NCBI GenBank assembly: GCA_902516625.1
Contig: CABXYU010000002.1
Span: forward strand, 1 to 64,000
DNA length: 64,000 bases
DNA from: an uncultured Pelagibacteraceae bacterium
GTDB taxonomy: Bacteria > Pseudomonadota > Alphaproteobacteria > Pelagibacterales > Pelagibacteraceae
Direction of reading: 5' to 3'
The number at the start of each line of letters is the position of its first letter. The stretch's first letter is position 1. Shown piece after piece: positions 25,105-33,006 of the stretch. Below the pieces are notes generated by a model. It saw nothing but the letters and a program-made list of their open reading frames with translations. It was not told the DNA's origin and searched no databases. A program made the translations under genes and the position numbers.

Positions 25105-26292
25105 ATGAAATCAAAAAAAAGAATTGTACTAGCTTATTCTGGGGGGCTTGATACTTCGATCATTTTAAAGTGGCTTCAAGAAAATTATAATGCAGAAATC
25201 ATTTGTTACACCGCTGATATAGGTCAAGAAATTGATCGAATAAAGATAATCGAAAATGCAAAAAAACTAGGTGTCAAAAAAATTATCATAAAAGATTTAA
25301 AAAATATTTTTGTAAAAGATTATATTTTTCCAATGATCAGAGGTCATGCGACCTATGAAGGTCTTTATTTACTAGGCACATCAATTGCAAGGCCTTTAAT
25401 AGCTAAAGATCAAATAGCTATTGCGAAAAAATATAAAGCAAATGCAGTTGCTCATGGATCTACTGGTAAAGGAAATGATCAAATAAGATTTGAATTAGGT
25501 TATCATTACTTTGGTCCAAAAATTGAGATTATTGCTCCATGGAGAATTTGGAAATTAAAATCAAGAACTGATTTAATCAATTATGCAAAAAAACATGGAA
25601 TAAAAATTCCAAAAGATAAAAAAGGAGCTCCACCTTTCTCAGTTGATGACAATTTATTTCATACTTCAACTGAAGGAAAAGTTTTAGAAAATCCAAAAAA
25701 TTCAGCTCCAGAATTCATTTTTCAGAGAACTTCTTCTCCTGAAAAGGCCCCTAACAAAGCAACCTTTATCACAATTGATTTTAAAAATGGAGATCCAGTA
25801 GGGATAAATGGAAAAAAAATGAAACCAGAAAAAATTCTAAATAAATTGAATCTTGTCGCTGGAAAAAATGGTATTGGAAGAGTTGATTTGGTTGAAAACA
25901 GATTTCTTGGAATAAAATCCAGAGGAGTTTATGAAACCCCAGGTGGGACAGTTTTAATACAGGCTCATAGAGCAATAGAGTCGGTAACATTAAATAAAGA
26001 AACAATGCACAAAAAAGAAGCTATTGTCTCTAAATATTCAGAATTAATTTACAATGGATACTGGTACTCAAAAGAAAGATTTAAGCTTCAAAAAATTATA
26101 GATATAAAAAAAAACAGAGTAAATGGATCTGTTAAACTTAAACTTTATAAAGGTAATGTTATAATTCAGTCAAGAATTACAAAAAGTGCTGCTTATTCCA
26201 TGAAAAAAGTTTCATTTGAAGAAAATAAATCATTTAACAAATCTAATGTAGAGAGATTTATTAATTTTCACAAAAAAAAGTTAAGAAACTAG
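25105..26292 (+). CDS. argG: Argininosuccinate synthase
   Basis: ATP-dependent condensation of citrulline and aspartate, the penultimate arginine step, in the cytosol. The 395-residue protein has the N-type ATP pyrophosphatase motif AYSGGLDTS at about 9-17, AHGSTGKGNDQIRFE, and the C-terminal GTVLIQAHRAIESVTL segment, with standard length. It follows the IalB-like gene by 3 bases. No other arginine gene is nearby, so this is a single-gene location. Confidence 0.97.
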   Translation: MKSKKRIVLAYSGGLDTSIILKWLQENYNAEIICYTADIGQEIDRIKIIENAKKLGVKKIIIKDLKNIFVKDYIFPMIRGHATYEGLYLLGTSIARPLIAKDQIAIAKKYKANAVAHGSTGKGNDQIRFELGYHYFGPKIEIIAPWRIWKLKSRTDLINYAKKHGIKIPKDKKGAPPFSVDDNLFHTSTEGKVLENPKNSAPEFIFQRTSSPEKAPNKATFITIDFKNGDPVGINGKKMKPEKILNKLNLVAGKNGIGRVDLVENRFLGIKSRGVYETPGGTVLIQAHRAIESVTLNKETMHKKEAIVSKYSELIYNGYWYSKERFKLQKIIDIKKNRVNGSVKLKLYKGNVIIQSRITKSAAYSMKKVSFEENKSFNKSNVERFINFHKKKLRN

Positions 26293-26352
26293 CTATTTAT
26301 TTAGGGACAATTTTGGGATTGTTTATTTTTGAAAAAAACATAGTTTATTTTT

Positions 26353-26811
26353 ATGGAATCATTAAAAAACTGGATGAGAGATACGGCAAACATTTTGTTT
26401 GATGACAGTAAGAATGATCTGAGATCATTACCAAAAACTGTAAGATTACAAATTCTATTAGTTTTAAGTTTTATTTGGACGACTGTTTTTAGTTTATACG
26501 TATTTTCATATACAACTTTTGTATTTGGTTGGACTGGACTTTTTTTAGCTCACATAGGTTTAATATTCGCTGTGTATATGACATTTAAACATTTTCATAG
26601 GGCTGAAGAAAATTCGGCTAGTGTTTTTAAAACAAAAAATTTTGACCCCTTTAAAATAATGGTACTTGTGTTTGTAATCGTATTTATATTTGTTTTTTCA
26701 AAAGGAATTGAGGTGTTGACTAGTCCAAATCCATATTCTTACTCAATTCCATACGAAGGTTCATCTAAATCAGTATTTGAAAAATGGCTACCATTTAGTA
26801 AAGATAAGTAA
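26353..26811 (+). CDS. Three-helix membrane protein of unknown function
   Basis: I do not recognise the family with confidence. The 152 residues have a charged N-terminus (about 25 residues), two close hydrophobic segments (about 35-56 and 62-80) with a His-rich cytoplasmic loop (FKHFHRAEE), then a third segment (about 98-116) and a polar tail. The first two helices resemble 2TM-type modules found in some proteobacterial sensors. It overlaps psiE by one base (TAATG), so the two should be coupled. Confidence 0.6.
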   Translation: MESLKNWMRDTANILFDDSKNDLRSLPKTVRLQILLVLSFIWTTVFSLYVFSYTTFVFGWTGLFLAHIGLIFAVYMTFKHFHRAEENSASVFKTKNFDPFKIMVLVFVIVFIFVFSKGIEVLTSPNPYSYSIPYEGSSKSVFEKWLPFSKDK

Positions 26812-27191
26812 TGCAAAATATAGCAAAAAATTTACAACTTATTTTAATGTGCATAATTTTAGTGAGCACTGTGATTGCTGTAGGCATAGAAATAAAAAAA
26901 ATGTTTTTAAATCAATCAGTAACTTTAGCTGATCTTTTGTTGATGTTTCTATACTTAGAAGTGCTCGCAATGGTTAGAGTTTTTTGGGATCAGCAATCAA
27001 TCAGTATCACGTTACCTCTATTGATTGCAATTACTGCTTTAGCTCGATTTATAATTCTTCAAGGAAAAGAGATGGATCCTGCAGCGCTTGTTTATGAAGC
27101 TGTTGCTATAGTGCTTATTGCTGGAGCGATAGTAATTTTAAGACTAAGACACAGTGATAAACTAGGTCTAAAGAAAAAAAAATCAAAATAA
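26811..27191 (+). CDS. psiE: PsiE-like phosphate-starvation-inducible membrane protein
   Basis: Small inner membrane protein of the PsiE family, induced by phosphate starvation in E. coli; function unknown. The 126 residues carry four hydrophobic segments and the family core LADLLLMFLYLEVLAMVRVFW, then SISITLPLLIAITALARFIIL and the Glu/Ala-rich AALVYEAVAIVLIAGA. It begins within the stop codon of the upstream gene and ends 6 bases before the cryptochrome-like gene. Confidence 0.82.
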   Translation: MQNIAKNLQLILMCIILVSTVIAVGIEIKKMFLNQSVTLADLLLMFLYLEVLAMVRVFWDQQSISITLPLLIAITALARFIILQGKEMDPAALVYEAVAIVLIAGAIVILRLRHSDKLGLKKKKSK

Positions 27192-27197
27192 TTTAGT

Positions 27198-28337
27198 ATG
27201 AATTTTGAATCTTCAAGGGCTAAGGCCTTAGACAAATTAAATTATTTTATAGAAAATAATCTTTCAGATTATTCTAAACTGAGAAATTTTGATTTCGGTC
27301 CTGAAAAAAGAACAAATGTTTCTTGCCTATCTCCATACATTACTCATGGAGTTCTTTGTGAACAGGAAATTATTGAGAAATCTTTAAATAAATTTTCTTT
27401 TTCAAAAAATGAAAAATTTATTCAAGAAGTTTTATGGAGAACATATTGGAAAGGTTGGTTAGAGTTGAGACCAAATGTTTGGTCGGACTATTTAATAGAA
27501 TTAAACAAAGTTAGAGAAGAATTTAAAAATGATAAAAACTATCTTGCTGCAATTGAGGGCAAAACTAATATTGGATGCTTTAATAAATGGGTCAATGAAC
27601 TTAAAAAAAACAATTATTTACACAATCATACTAGAATGTGGTTTGCTAGTATTTGGATTTTCACTTTAGAATTGCCCTGGCAGCTAGGAGCAGAATTTTT
27701 TATACAACATCTTTTTGACGGGGATGCTGCATCAAATACTCTTGGTTGGAGGTGGGTAGCTGGAATTCAAACACAAGGAAAACATTACTTAGCAAGCGAA
27801 TGGAATATTAAAAAATTCACTAACAATAGATTTGATAATATTAATTTAAATGAAAACGCGCCTCCTAAAGTTTCAGAAAAAACTTACTCAATTGTCAAAA
27901 AAGATTTTAATAACAAAAATATAGATAATAAGAACCTATTAGTTTTTGATAATAACCTCTCTTTTGAAAACACTGATTTTCAAAATCATAAATTTGAAAA
28001 AATTTACATAATTTCAAATAAAAATGAAAATAGATCAATTAAACTTAGTGAAAAAGTTATTCAATTTAAATCTCTTTTAATTGATGATCAAAAACAGAGA
28101 TTAAAAGTTCATTCTATTGATTGCGAAGTAGTAGATATAAGTGAAATTAAAAATATAAGTGAAAGCATAATTGGTTTATATCCAACTGTTGGGGAAAACC
28201 TAGATTATTTAAATTCAAACAATTTAAAATTAGACTTTCTATTTAGAAAACTCGATCAATATTCTTGGCAATATTGTAATAAAGGCTTTTTTAATTTTAA
28301 AAATTATATTCCTAAAATAATTACAACTTTTAATTAG
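27198..28337 (+). CDS. Stand-alone cryptochrome/photolyase FAD-binding-domain protein
   Basis: Flavoprotein related to the C-terminal FAD domain of the cryptochrome/photolyase superfamily. Residues 10-215 hold the FAD-domain motifs in order: SPYITHG (45-51), W-R-T-Y-W (about 80-84), LHNHTRMW (141-148) and DGDAASNTLGWRW (174-186). The N-terminal antenna domain of photolyases is absent, and residues 220-379 form a separate, poorly conserved C-terminal region. It may be a light sensor or repair-related protein rather than a classical photolyase. It lies 6 bases after psiE and its 3' end overlaps the convergent small membrane gene by 4 bases. Confidence 0.85.
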   Translation: MNFESSRAKALDKLNYFIENNLSDYSKLRNFDFGPEKRTNVSCLSPYITHGVLCEQEIIEKSLNKFSFSKNEKFIQEVLWRTYWKGWLELRPNVWSDYLIELNKVREEFKNDKNYLAAIEGKTNIGCFNKWVNELKKNNYLHNHTRMWFASIWIFTLELPWQLGAEFFIQHLFDGDAASNTLGWRWVAGIQTQGKHYLASEWNIKKFTNNRFDNINLNENAPPKVSEKTYSIVKKDFNNKNIDNKNLLVFDNNLSFENTDFQNHKFEKIYIISNKNENRSIKLSEKVIQFKSLLIDDQKQRLKVHSIDCEVVDISEIKNISESIIGLYPTVGENLDYLNSNNLKLDFLFRKLDQYSWQYCNKGFFNFKNYIPKIITTFN

Positions 28338-28555
28338 AACCACCTAAACATTCCAATAATTCCAGCTGTCGCATAAAAGAATTGCAAAAATAATATTCCT
28401 CTATGACCACCCCTATAAGCCCAAATTCCAATTAAGATTGCAGATATAAGTAACAAGCAAAAACCAAAAAACTCTATACCAATATTCATAGCTACAAATA
28501 TTGAATATAATATTGCAGTAATAACCCCTGCCCATTCCAAAATTTTATTATTCAT
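28334..28555 (-). CDS. Small membrane protein of unknown function
   Basis: A 73-residue protein with two or three hydrophobic segments covering most of its length (about 8-26, 28-47 and 55-70), separated by a short Arg/Gly/His loop (YRGGHRG). I do not recognise a named family, but the shape resembles small conserved membrane proteins of marine bacteria. Its start overlaps the end of the amidotransferase gene by 4 bases, so it is the last gene of the photolyase run. Confidence 0.62.
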   Translation of the reverse strand: MNNKILEWAGVITAILYSIFVAMNIGIEFFGFCLLLISAILIGIWAYRGGHRGILFLQFFYATAGIIGMFRWF

Positions 28556-29271
28556 AAAAGTTTTTTAAAGTTACTGTAGAGAATCTTAGAATAATTATTC
28601 ATATTTGTCATATTATCTTTTGCAGATTGATCAAATTTCTCTAATGCTCCATCACCTAATTGATCCTCTAAAGCTTTTTTATATTCAGGCACACATCCCC
28701 ATTCATTGACCGTCGTATCTTTAATTTCGATATGAAATTGAATTCCGTAGGCATGATTTTGATATTTAAAAATTTGAAATTTAGTGATTGGGGATGAAGC
28801 TAACAAAGTAACTTCTTTATTATTTTCTATTCCTTGGACCTCATATGAATGCCATTGCAAACTCATAATTTTATCAGGAAATTTAGAAAATAAATTATCT
28901 TGATTTTTTTCTTTGGTAAAATTTATATCCATCATGCCAATCTCAGCTGGACTCGATTTTACAACCTTGCCACCAATAACTTCACCTAATAACTGACAAC
29001 CCAAACAAAAACCTAAATAAGGTTTTTTTAAATCAACAACAAACTCTTTAATTCTTTTTTTTTCTTCAATTAACCAAGGATATTCTTTTTCCATATAAGT
29101 ATCCATTGGACCACCCATACAAAACATCCCATCAAATTTACTTAAATCATTTGGAATTTTCTCACCCTCGTCTAGCTCAATTGTAGTAAGATTTAATCCA
29201 TCAGCCAACATAAGATCTTTTATGTAACCAGGATCTTCAATTTTAATATGTTGTAAAATTATTATGTTCAA
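28552..29271 (-). CDS. Class I glutamine amidotransferase-like protein
   Basis: Cytosolic Class I amidotransferase-fold protein of 239 residues with the catalytic set: Cys in LGFCLGCQLLGE, His in IQFHIEIK, and Glu two residues later. The GuaA-like domain stands alone without a synthase partner, so the amide acceptor is unknown; relatives are annotated as GMP synthase-like or gamma-glutamyl-hydrolysing. The start is 5 bases after the DUF2256 stop on the same strand. It may therefore be part of a photolyase-associated operon. Confidence 0.85.
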   Translation of the reverse strand: MNIIILQHIKIEDPGYIKDLMLADGLNLTTIELDEGEKIPNDLSKFDGMFCMGGPMDTYMEKEYPWLIEEKKRIKEFVVDLKKPYLGFCLGCQLLGEVIGGKVVKSSPAEIGMMDINFTKEKNQDNLFSKFPDKIMSLQWHSYEVQGIENNKEVTLLASSPITKFQIFKYQNHAYGIQFHIEIKDTTVNEWGCVPEYKKALEDQLGDGALEKFDQSAKDNMTNMNNYSKILYSNFKKLL

Positions 29272-29276
29272 TAACC

Positions 29277-29405
29277 TTAACTTAGCCTAGAACACTTCTT
29301 GGAACAATATTTTACTCTCTCCCAATTTAATCTCCATTTCTTACGCCAAACAAAAGATCTTTTACAAACAGGACAAATTTTTGAGGGAAGATTTTGTTTT
29401 TTCAC
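29277..29405 (-). CDS. DUF2256 family zinc-finger-like protein, 42 residues
   Basis: Small protein beginning MKKQNLPSKICPVCKRSFVW and ending KYCSKKCSRLS. Two Cys pairs (CPVC at 11-14 and CSKKC at 34-38) with Lys/Arg/Trp-rich sequence between look like a treble-clef or zinc-ribbon fold. The pattern matches the DUF2256 family, which is often next to photolyase genes. It uses a GTG start that shares one base with the TAG stop of the photolyase-like gene (TAGTG), so it is translationally coupled, and it ends 5 bases before the amidotransferase gene. It is probably functionally tied to the photolyase-like protein. Confidence 0.85.
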   Translation of the reverse strand: MKKQNLPSKICPVCKRSFVWRKKWRLNWERVKYCSKKCSRLS

Positions 29406-30895
29406 TAAATAGTATTTTGCTTAATGAATTTATCTGCAGCAGATAAAATTAATTTTTTTCTCTCGGTTTTTATTTTATCAAAAATTCTTACCATCATTGA
29501 AAGTCTTGGATTTTTTAAAAAAAATTTTCTATTTCGATCAATAAATCTCCAATACAATCCATCCATTGTGTTACACCACTCACCTTTTTTAAAATCCATC
29601 ATTTTCATAAAATAAGCAGATCCACAGATATAGGGTTTAGTTGCAAAAATTCCCCCATCACTAAATAATCCCATTCCATAAACATTTGGAACCATTACCC
29701 AATCAGACGAATCTACAAACATTTCCATGAACCATTTATAAACAAAAGTTGGTTTTATTTCACAAAGATTCATGATGTTAGATAAAATCATTAACCTTTC
29801 AATGTGATGAGACCATCCATGGTTTAAAGCATTCTTAATTGCATAATCAAGAGGAGGTAGTCCAGTTGTGCCTTCATACCAAGATTTTTTCATTTTTCTA
29901 CTTTGTTTAAAAAAATTTCCAGTTTCCATTTCATTTGAATAATTTTGATAAATTCCTCTCATAAATTCTCTCCAACCAATTACCTGACGTACGTAACCCT
30001 CTAGTGAATTTAATCTTATCTTTTTACTTTTGTGGAATTCTAAAACTTTTTTAATAATAAATTCTGGAGTGATTAAACCCAAGTTAATGTATGGACTTAA
30101 TGCACTATGAAATAAAACATTGTCTTTTTGATCAACAGCATCCTCATAATCTCCAAATAAATTTGATTTCTCTTTGATAAAAAAATTTAAAAGCTTAACA
30201 ACATCATTATATTCAGTGGCGAACCAAAAATTATTAGTTTTGCCTGGGTGATCTTTAAATAATTTTTCAATAATTGGTTTTAACTTTTTAGTGTGATTAG
30301 TTTCATTAATTTTTGGGAATTTTGGAATTGAAATATTTTTTGGTAATTTATTTCTATTATCTTCATCAAAGCTCCATTTACCTCCAATTGGGTTTCCATC
30401 TGAACCCATCAATATTCCTGATTTTTTTCTGACATCTTTATAAAAAGTTGCCATAAAAGGTTTTTTTGATTTGGATAGATATTGTTTAAATTCCTCTCTT
30501 GAATTTAAAAACATTGGAGTTTGAATTATATTCCATTTTATTTTTTCCTTTTTGAGAAATTGATTTATTTTTTTTTCAAAAAATTTATCTTCAATTTCAA
30601 AACTCGAAATCTCTTTAATTTTTTTTGAGCTAATTATTTTTTTTAATTTTTTTAAGTAATCATCTTTAAACTCTTTATCCTCAATTTTAATGTACTCTAA
30701 TTTGAATTTATCACTTTTAAGACTATCCGCGTATGAGCGCATTGATGACAAGAAAAGAAGTATTTTTTGTTTATGGTGTTTTTCGTATGTACACAATTGG
30801 TAATCTTCAGCCATAAAAAATAGGTGGTCTTTTTTGAAGCGGTCCAAGTATTTTGATGGAAATAATTGATTACCCAGTATAAAAAATAACTTCAT
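29405..30895 (-). CDS. Cryptochrome/photolyase-family protein, FeS-BCP/PhrB-like
   Basis: Probable light-driven DNA repair enzyme or cryptochrome, 496 residues. An N-terminal antenna domain (to about residue 200) is followed by the FAD domain: YVRQVIGWREFMRGIY (301-316), GWSHHIERLMILSN (360-373), VPNVYGMGLFSDGG (402-415) and TKPYICGSAYFMKMMDF. It resembles the prokaryotic 6-4 photolyase (PhrB) group, but the CxxC pair of the iron-sulfur cluster expected after K-M-x-D is absent; only C378, C424 and C441 remain there. It is coupled with DUF2256 downstream and divergent from the SDR gene. Confidence 0.88.
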   Translation of the reverse strand: MKLFFILGNQLFPSKYLDRFKKDHLFFMAEDYQLCTYEKHHKQKILLFLSSMRSYADSLKSDKFKLEYIKIEDKEFKDDYLKKLKKIISSKKIKEISSFEIEDKFFEKKINQFLKKEKIKWNIIQTPMFLNSREEFKQYLSKSKKPFMATFYKDVRKKSGILMGSDGNPIGGKWSFDEDNRNKLPKNISIPKFPKINETNHTKKLKPIIEKLFKDHPGKTNNFWFATEYNDVVKLLNFFIKEKSNLFGDYEDAVDQKDNVLFHSALSPYINLGLITPEFIIKKVLEFHKSKKIRLNSLEGYVRQVIGWREFMRGIYQNYSNEMETGNFFKQSRKMKKSWYEGTTGLPPLDYAIKNALNHGWSHHIERLMILSNIMNLCEIKPTFVYKWFMEMFVDSSDWVMVPNVYGMGLFSDGGIFATKPYICGSAYFMKMMDFKKGEWCNTMDGLYWRFIDRNRKFFLKNPRLSMMVRIFDKIKTERKKLILSAADKFIKQNTI

Positions 30896-30922
30896 AATTA
30901 AATATAACTAATAAAATTTTTT

Positions 30923-31633
30923 ATGTCAGAAAAATATCTCATTTTTGGTGCGACAGGTTCAATCGGATCTAGTTTAGCCGAACAACTAGTAAACTCAGGA
31001 AATTCTGTTCATTTAGTTGGAAGAAACGAAAATGAAACAAAAAGTATTTCTGAAAAACTTGGTTGCACTTTTACCATTGCTGATGTTTTAGAAGATGGAT
31101 TTATAGAAAAGGTTAAAAATGATATTTCAGAGATAAAAGGTGTTGCTTATTGTGTTGGTTCAATAGATTTAAAACCTTTAAGAATGGTCAATGAAAATGA
31201 TTTTAATAAATGTATGAAATTAAACCTCTATTCAGCAGTTGAAGTTATTAAAGGTTATCAAGAAAGTTTAAAAAAAAATAAGGGTTCAGTTGTTTTGTTT
31301 TCAACAGTTGCAGCTCAAAGAGGATTTACTAACCATGCAATAATTGCTTCAACTAAAGCTGCAGTAGAGGGATTGACTGTTTCATTGGCAGCAGAATTTG
31401 CTCCAAACATCAGAGTAAACTGTATAGCTCCTAGTTTAACAAATTCTAAAATTGCAGAACCAATGTTGAAAAATAAAGCATTAGCTGACGGAATAGCAAA
31501 AGCTCATCCTTTAAAAAGACTAGGTGAAGGAAGGGACTCAGCTTCACTTGCAAAATTTCTTATTACTGATGATAGTTCATGGGTTACTGGTCAGATTATA
31601 GCTGTCGATGGAGGAAGATCAAAATTATCTTAG
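30923..31633 (+). CDS. Atypical short-chain dehydrogenase/reductase-family protein
   Basis: Rossmann-fold protein of 236 residues with the dinucleotide motif GATGSIGSSLAEQL at 9-22, the helix pattern NLYSAVEVIKGY, and the C-terminal WVTGQIIAVDGGRS that closes SDR proteins. Ser127 and Lys145 occupy their usual places, but the catalytic Tyr expected four residues before the Lys is Ile141. It may therefore not catalyse ordinary SDR chemistry, or may bind substrate without turnover. It is followed 6 bases later by the monooxygenase-like gene and is divergent from the photolyase-like gene, sharing a 27-base promoter region. Confidence 0.85.
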   Translation: MSEKYLIFGATGSIGSSLAEQLVNSGNSVHLVGRNENETKSISEKLGCTFTIADVLEDGFIEKVKNDISEIKGVAYCVGSIDLKPLRMVNENDFNKCMKLNLYSAVEVIKGYQESLKKNKGSVVLFSTVAAQRGFTNHAIIASTKAAVEGLTVSLAAEFAPNIRVNCIAPSLTNSKIAEPMLKNKALADGIAKAHPLKRLGEGRDSASLAKFLITDDSSWVTGQIIAVDGGRSKLS

Positions 31634-31639
31634 CAAATT

Positions 31640-31942
31640 ATGTATATTGCAATGAATAGATTTAAAATTGTTCTTGGTAAAGAAAAAGAATTTGAAGATG
31701 TTTGGAAAAATAGAGATACACATCTTGAAGGTGTTAAGGGATTTAAGAATTTTAATCTAATTAAAGGTGAAACTAATGAAAAGTATTCTCTTTATTCATC
31801 TCATAGTACATGGGATTCAAAAGATGATTTTATAAATTGGACCAAATCAGAAGCTTTTAGACTGGCCCACAAAAATGCTGCTCAACACAGAGATTTATAT
31901 TTAGGTCCACCAGACTTTGAAGGCTTTGACGTAGTTTTTTAA
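31640..31942 (+). CDS. Antibiotic-biosynthesis-monooxygenase-fold protein, IsdG/HmoA-like
   Basis: Small dimeric ferredoxin-like-fold protein of 100 residues. It begins MYIAMNRFKIVLGKEKEFE and has Asn6, Trp67 and His77, the same positions as the catalytic triad of the haem-degrading monooxygenase IsdG. Family pattern SHSTWDSKDDFINW and SEAFRLAH is clear. A role in haem degradation and iron release, or haem binding, is plausible, but many members have other functions. It lies between the SDR and the sugar dehydrogenase, 6 and 5 bases from them. Confidence 0.82.
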   Translation: MYIAMNRFKIVLGKEKEFEDVWKNRDTHLEGVKGFKNFNLIKGETNEKYSLYSSHSTWDSKDDFINWTKSEAFRLAHKNAAQHRDLYLGPPDFEGFDVVF

Positions 31943-31947
31943 TAAAT

Positions 31948-33006
31948 ATGAAAATTTTTTTCATATTGTTAATCTTTATTTTTTCAAACATAGCTAGCGC
32001 GGAAAATCTTAATTTTAAAAAAATTGTAGACCTGAAAGATCCATGGGGATCAACTTTTATTGATGAAAACAATTTACTTATTACTGAAAAAGGTGGATTA
32101 ATTAAATTAGTAAATATAAGTAACAAAAAAACAAATCTAATAAACCATAACCTAAATTTTCTTGAACACGGTCAAGGTGGTCTTTTAGATGTTATATTTA
32201 ACGAAAATTTTGTTTATATTGCATATACTGAAAATAGAGGTGATTGGAAAACAAGCACCTCAATTGCAAAAGCAAAATTTGATAATAAAGAATTAATATT
32301 CACAAATATTTTTCAAGCAAACCCACCAATTGACTCTGGTTATCATTTTGGTTCCAGGTTAGCCATTAAAGATAATTTTCTTTTCGCTTCTGCTGGAGAA
32401 CGAGGACAAGGAATGATTGCCCAAGATCCAACTAAACATCCTGGTAGTATAATAAGAATCAATTTGGATGGTAGTATTCCAAAGGATAATCCTAAATTTG
32501 AAGGTAAATCAGACTGGCTTCCAGAAATTTATCAAATAGGAATTAGAAATCCTCAAGGTCTTACACTCTCACCATTTGATAGAAAAATTTACATGAGTAA
32601 CCATGGAGCAAAAGGTGGCGATTGGTTTGGTGAGGCAAAAAAAGGTGAGAATTATGGTTGGAAAATTTTAGGGTGGGGAGGAACTAATTATTCAGGCATT
32701 CCTATTGGACCCAAATGGAAACCAGGTTTTACGAAAGCTCTACATTATTGGGTCCCTTCCATCGCCACGAGCGCAATAACTATTTATAAAGGGGAAGAAT
32801 TTAGTGAGTGGAATGGACACGCTTTGGTTACTTCACTAAAAGATAAATCTCTCAGAAAATTGATTTTTGATGATTTATCTAATGTTAAAGAAGATATTAT
32901 TTTCAAAAATGAAATTGGAAGAATTAGAGATATACAAGTACACCCAAATAGTGGAAAAATATTTTTTTTAGCAGGAGATAGTTTGTGGTTAATGGAAAAA
33001 AATTAA
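31948..33006 (+). CDS. PQQ-dependent sugar dehydrogenase-like protein (YliI family)
   Basis: Exported six-bladed beta-propeller of the soluble aldose sugar dehydrogenase family. It has a signal peptide (residues 1-19, ending ASA), 352 residues, and family motifs: DPWGSTFIDENNLLITEKGG near the start, LEHGQGGLLDV, a GYHFGSRLAI segment, IYQIGIRNPQGLTLSP and ENYGWKILGWG. The usual PQQ-coordinating His/Arg set appears partly conserved (HFGSR, RNPQG). It may oxidise sugar aldehydes in the periplasm, if PQQ is available; no PQQ synthesis gene is nearby. Its end overlaps the next gene by 22 bases. Confidence 0.85.
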   Translation: MKIFFILLIFIFSNIASAENLNFKKIVDLKDPWGSTFIDENNLLITEKGGLIKLVNISNKKTNLINHNLNFLEHGQGGLLDVIFNENFVYIAYTENRGDWKTSTSIAKAKFDNKELIFTNIFQANPPIDSGYHFGSRLAIKDNFLFASAGERGQGMIAQDPTKHPGSIIRINLDGSIPKDNPKFEGKSDWLPEIYQIGIRNPQGLTLSPFDRKIYMSNHGAKGGDWFGEAKKGENYGWKILGWGGTNYSGIPIGPKWKPGFTKALHYWVPSIATSAITIYKGEEFSEWNGHALVTSLKDKSLRKLIFDDLSNVKEDIIFKNEIGRIRDIQVHPNSGKIFFLAGDSLWLMEKN

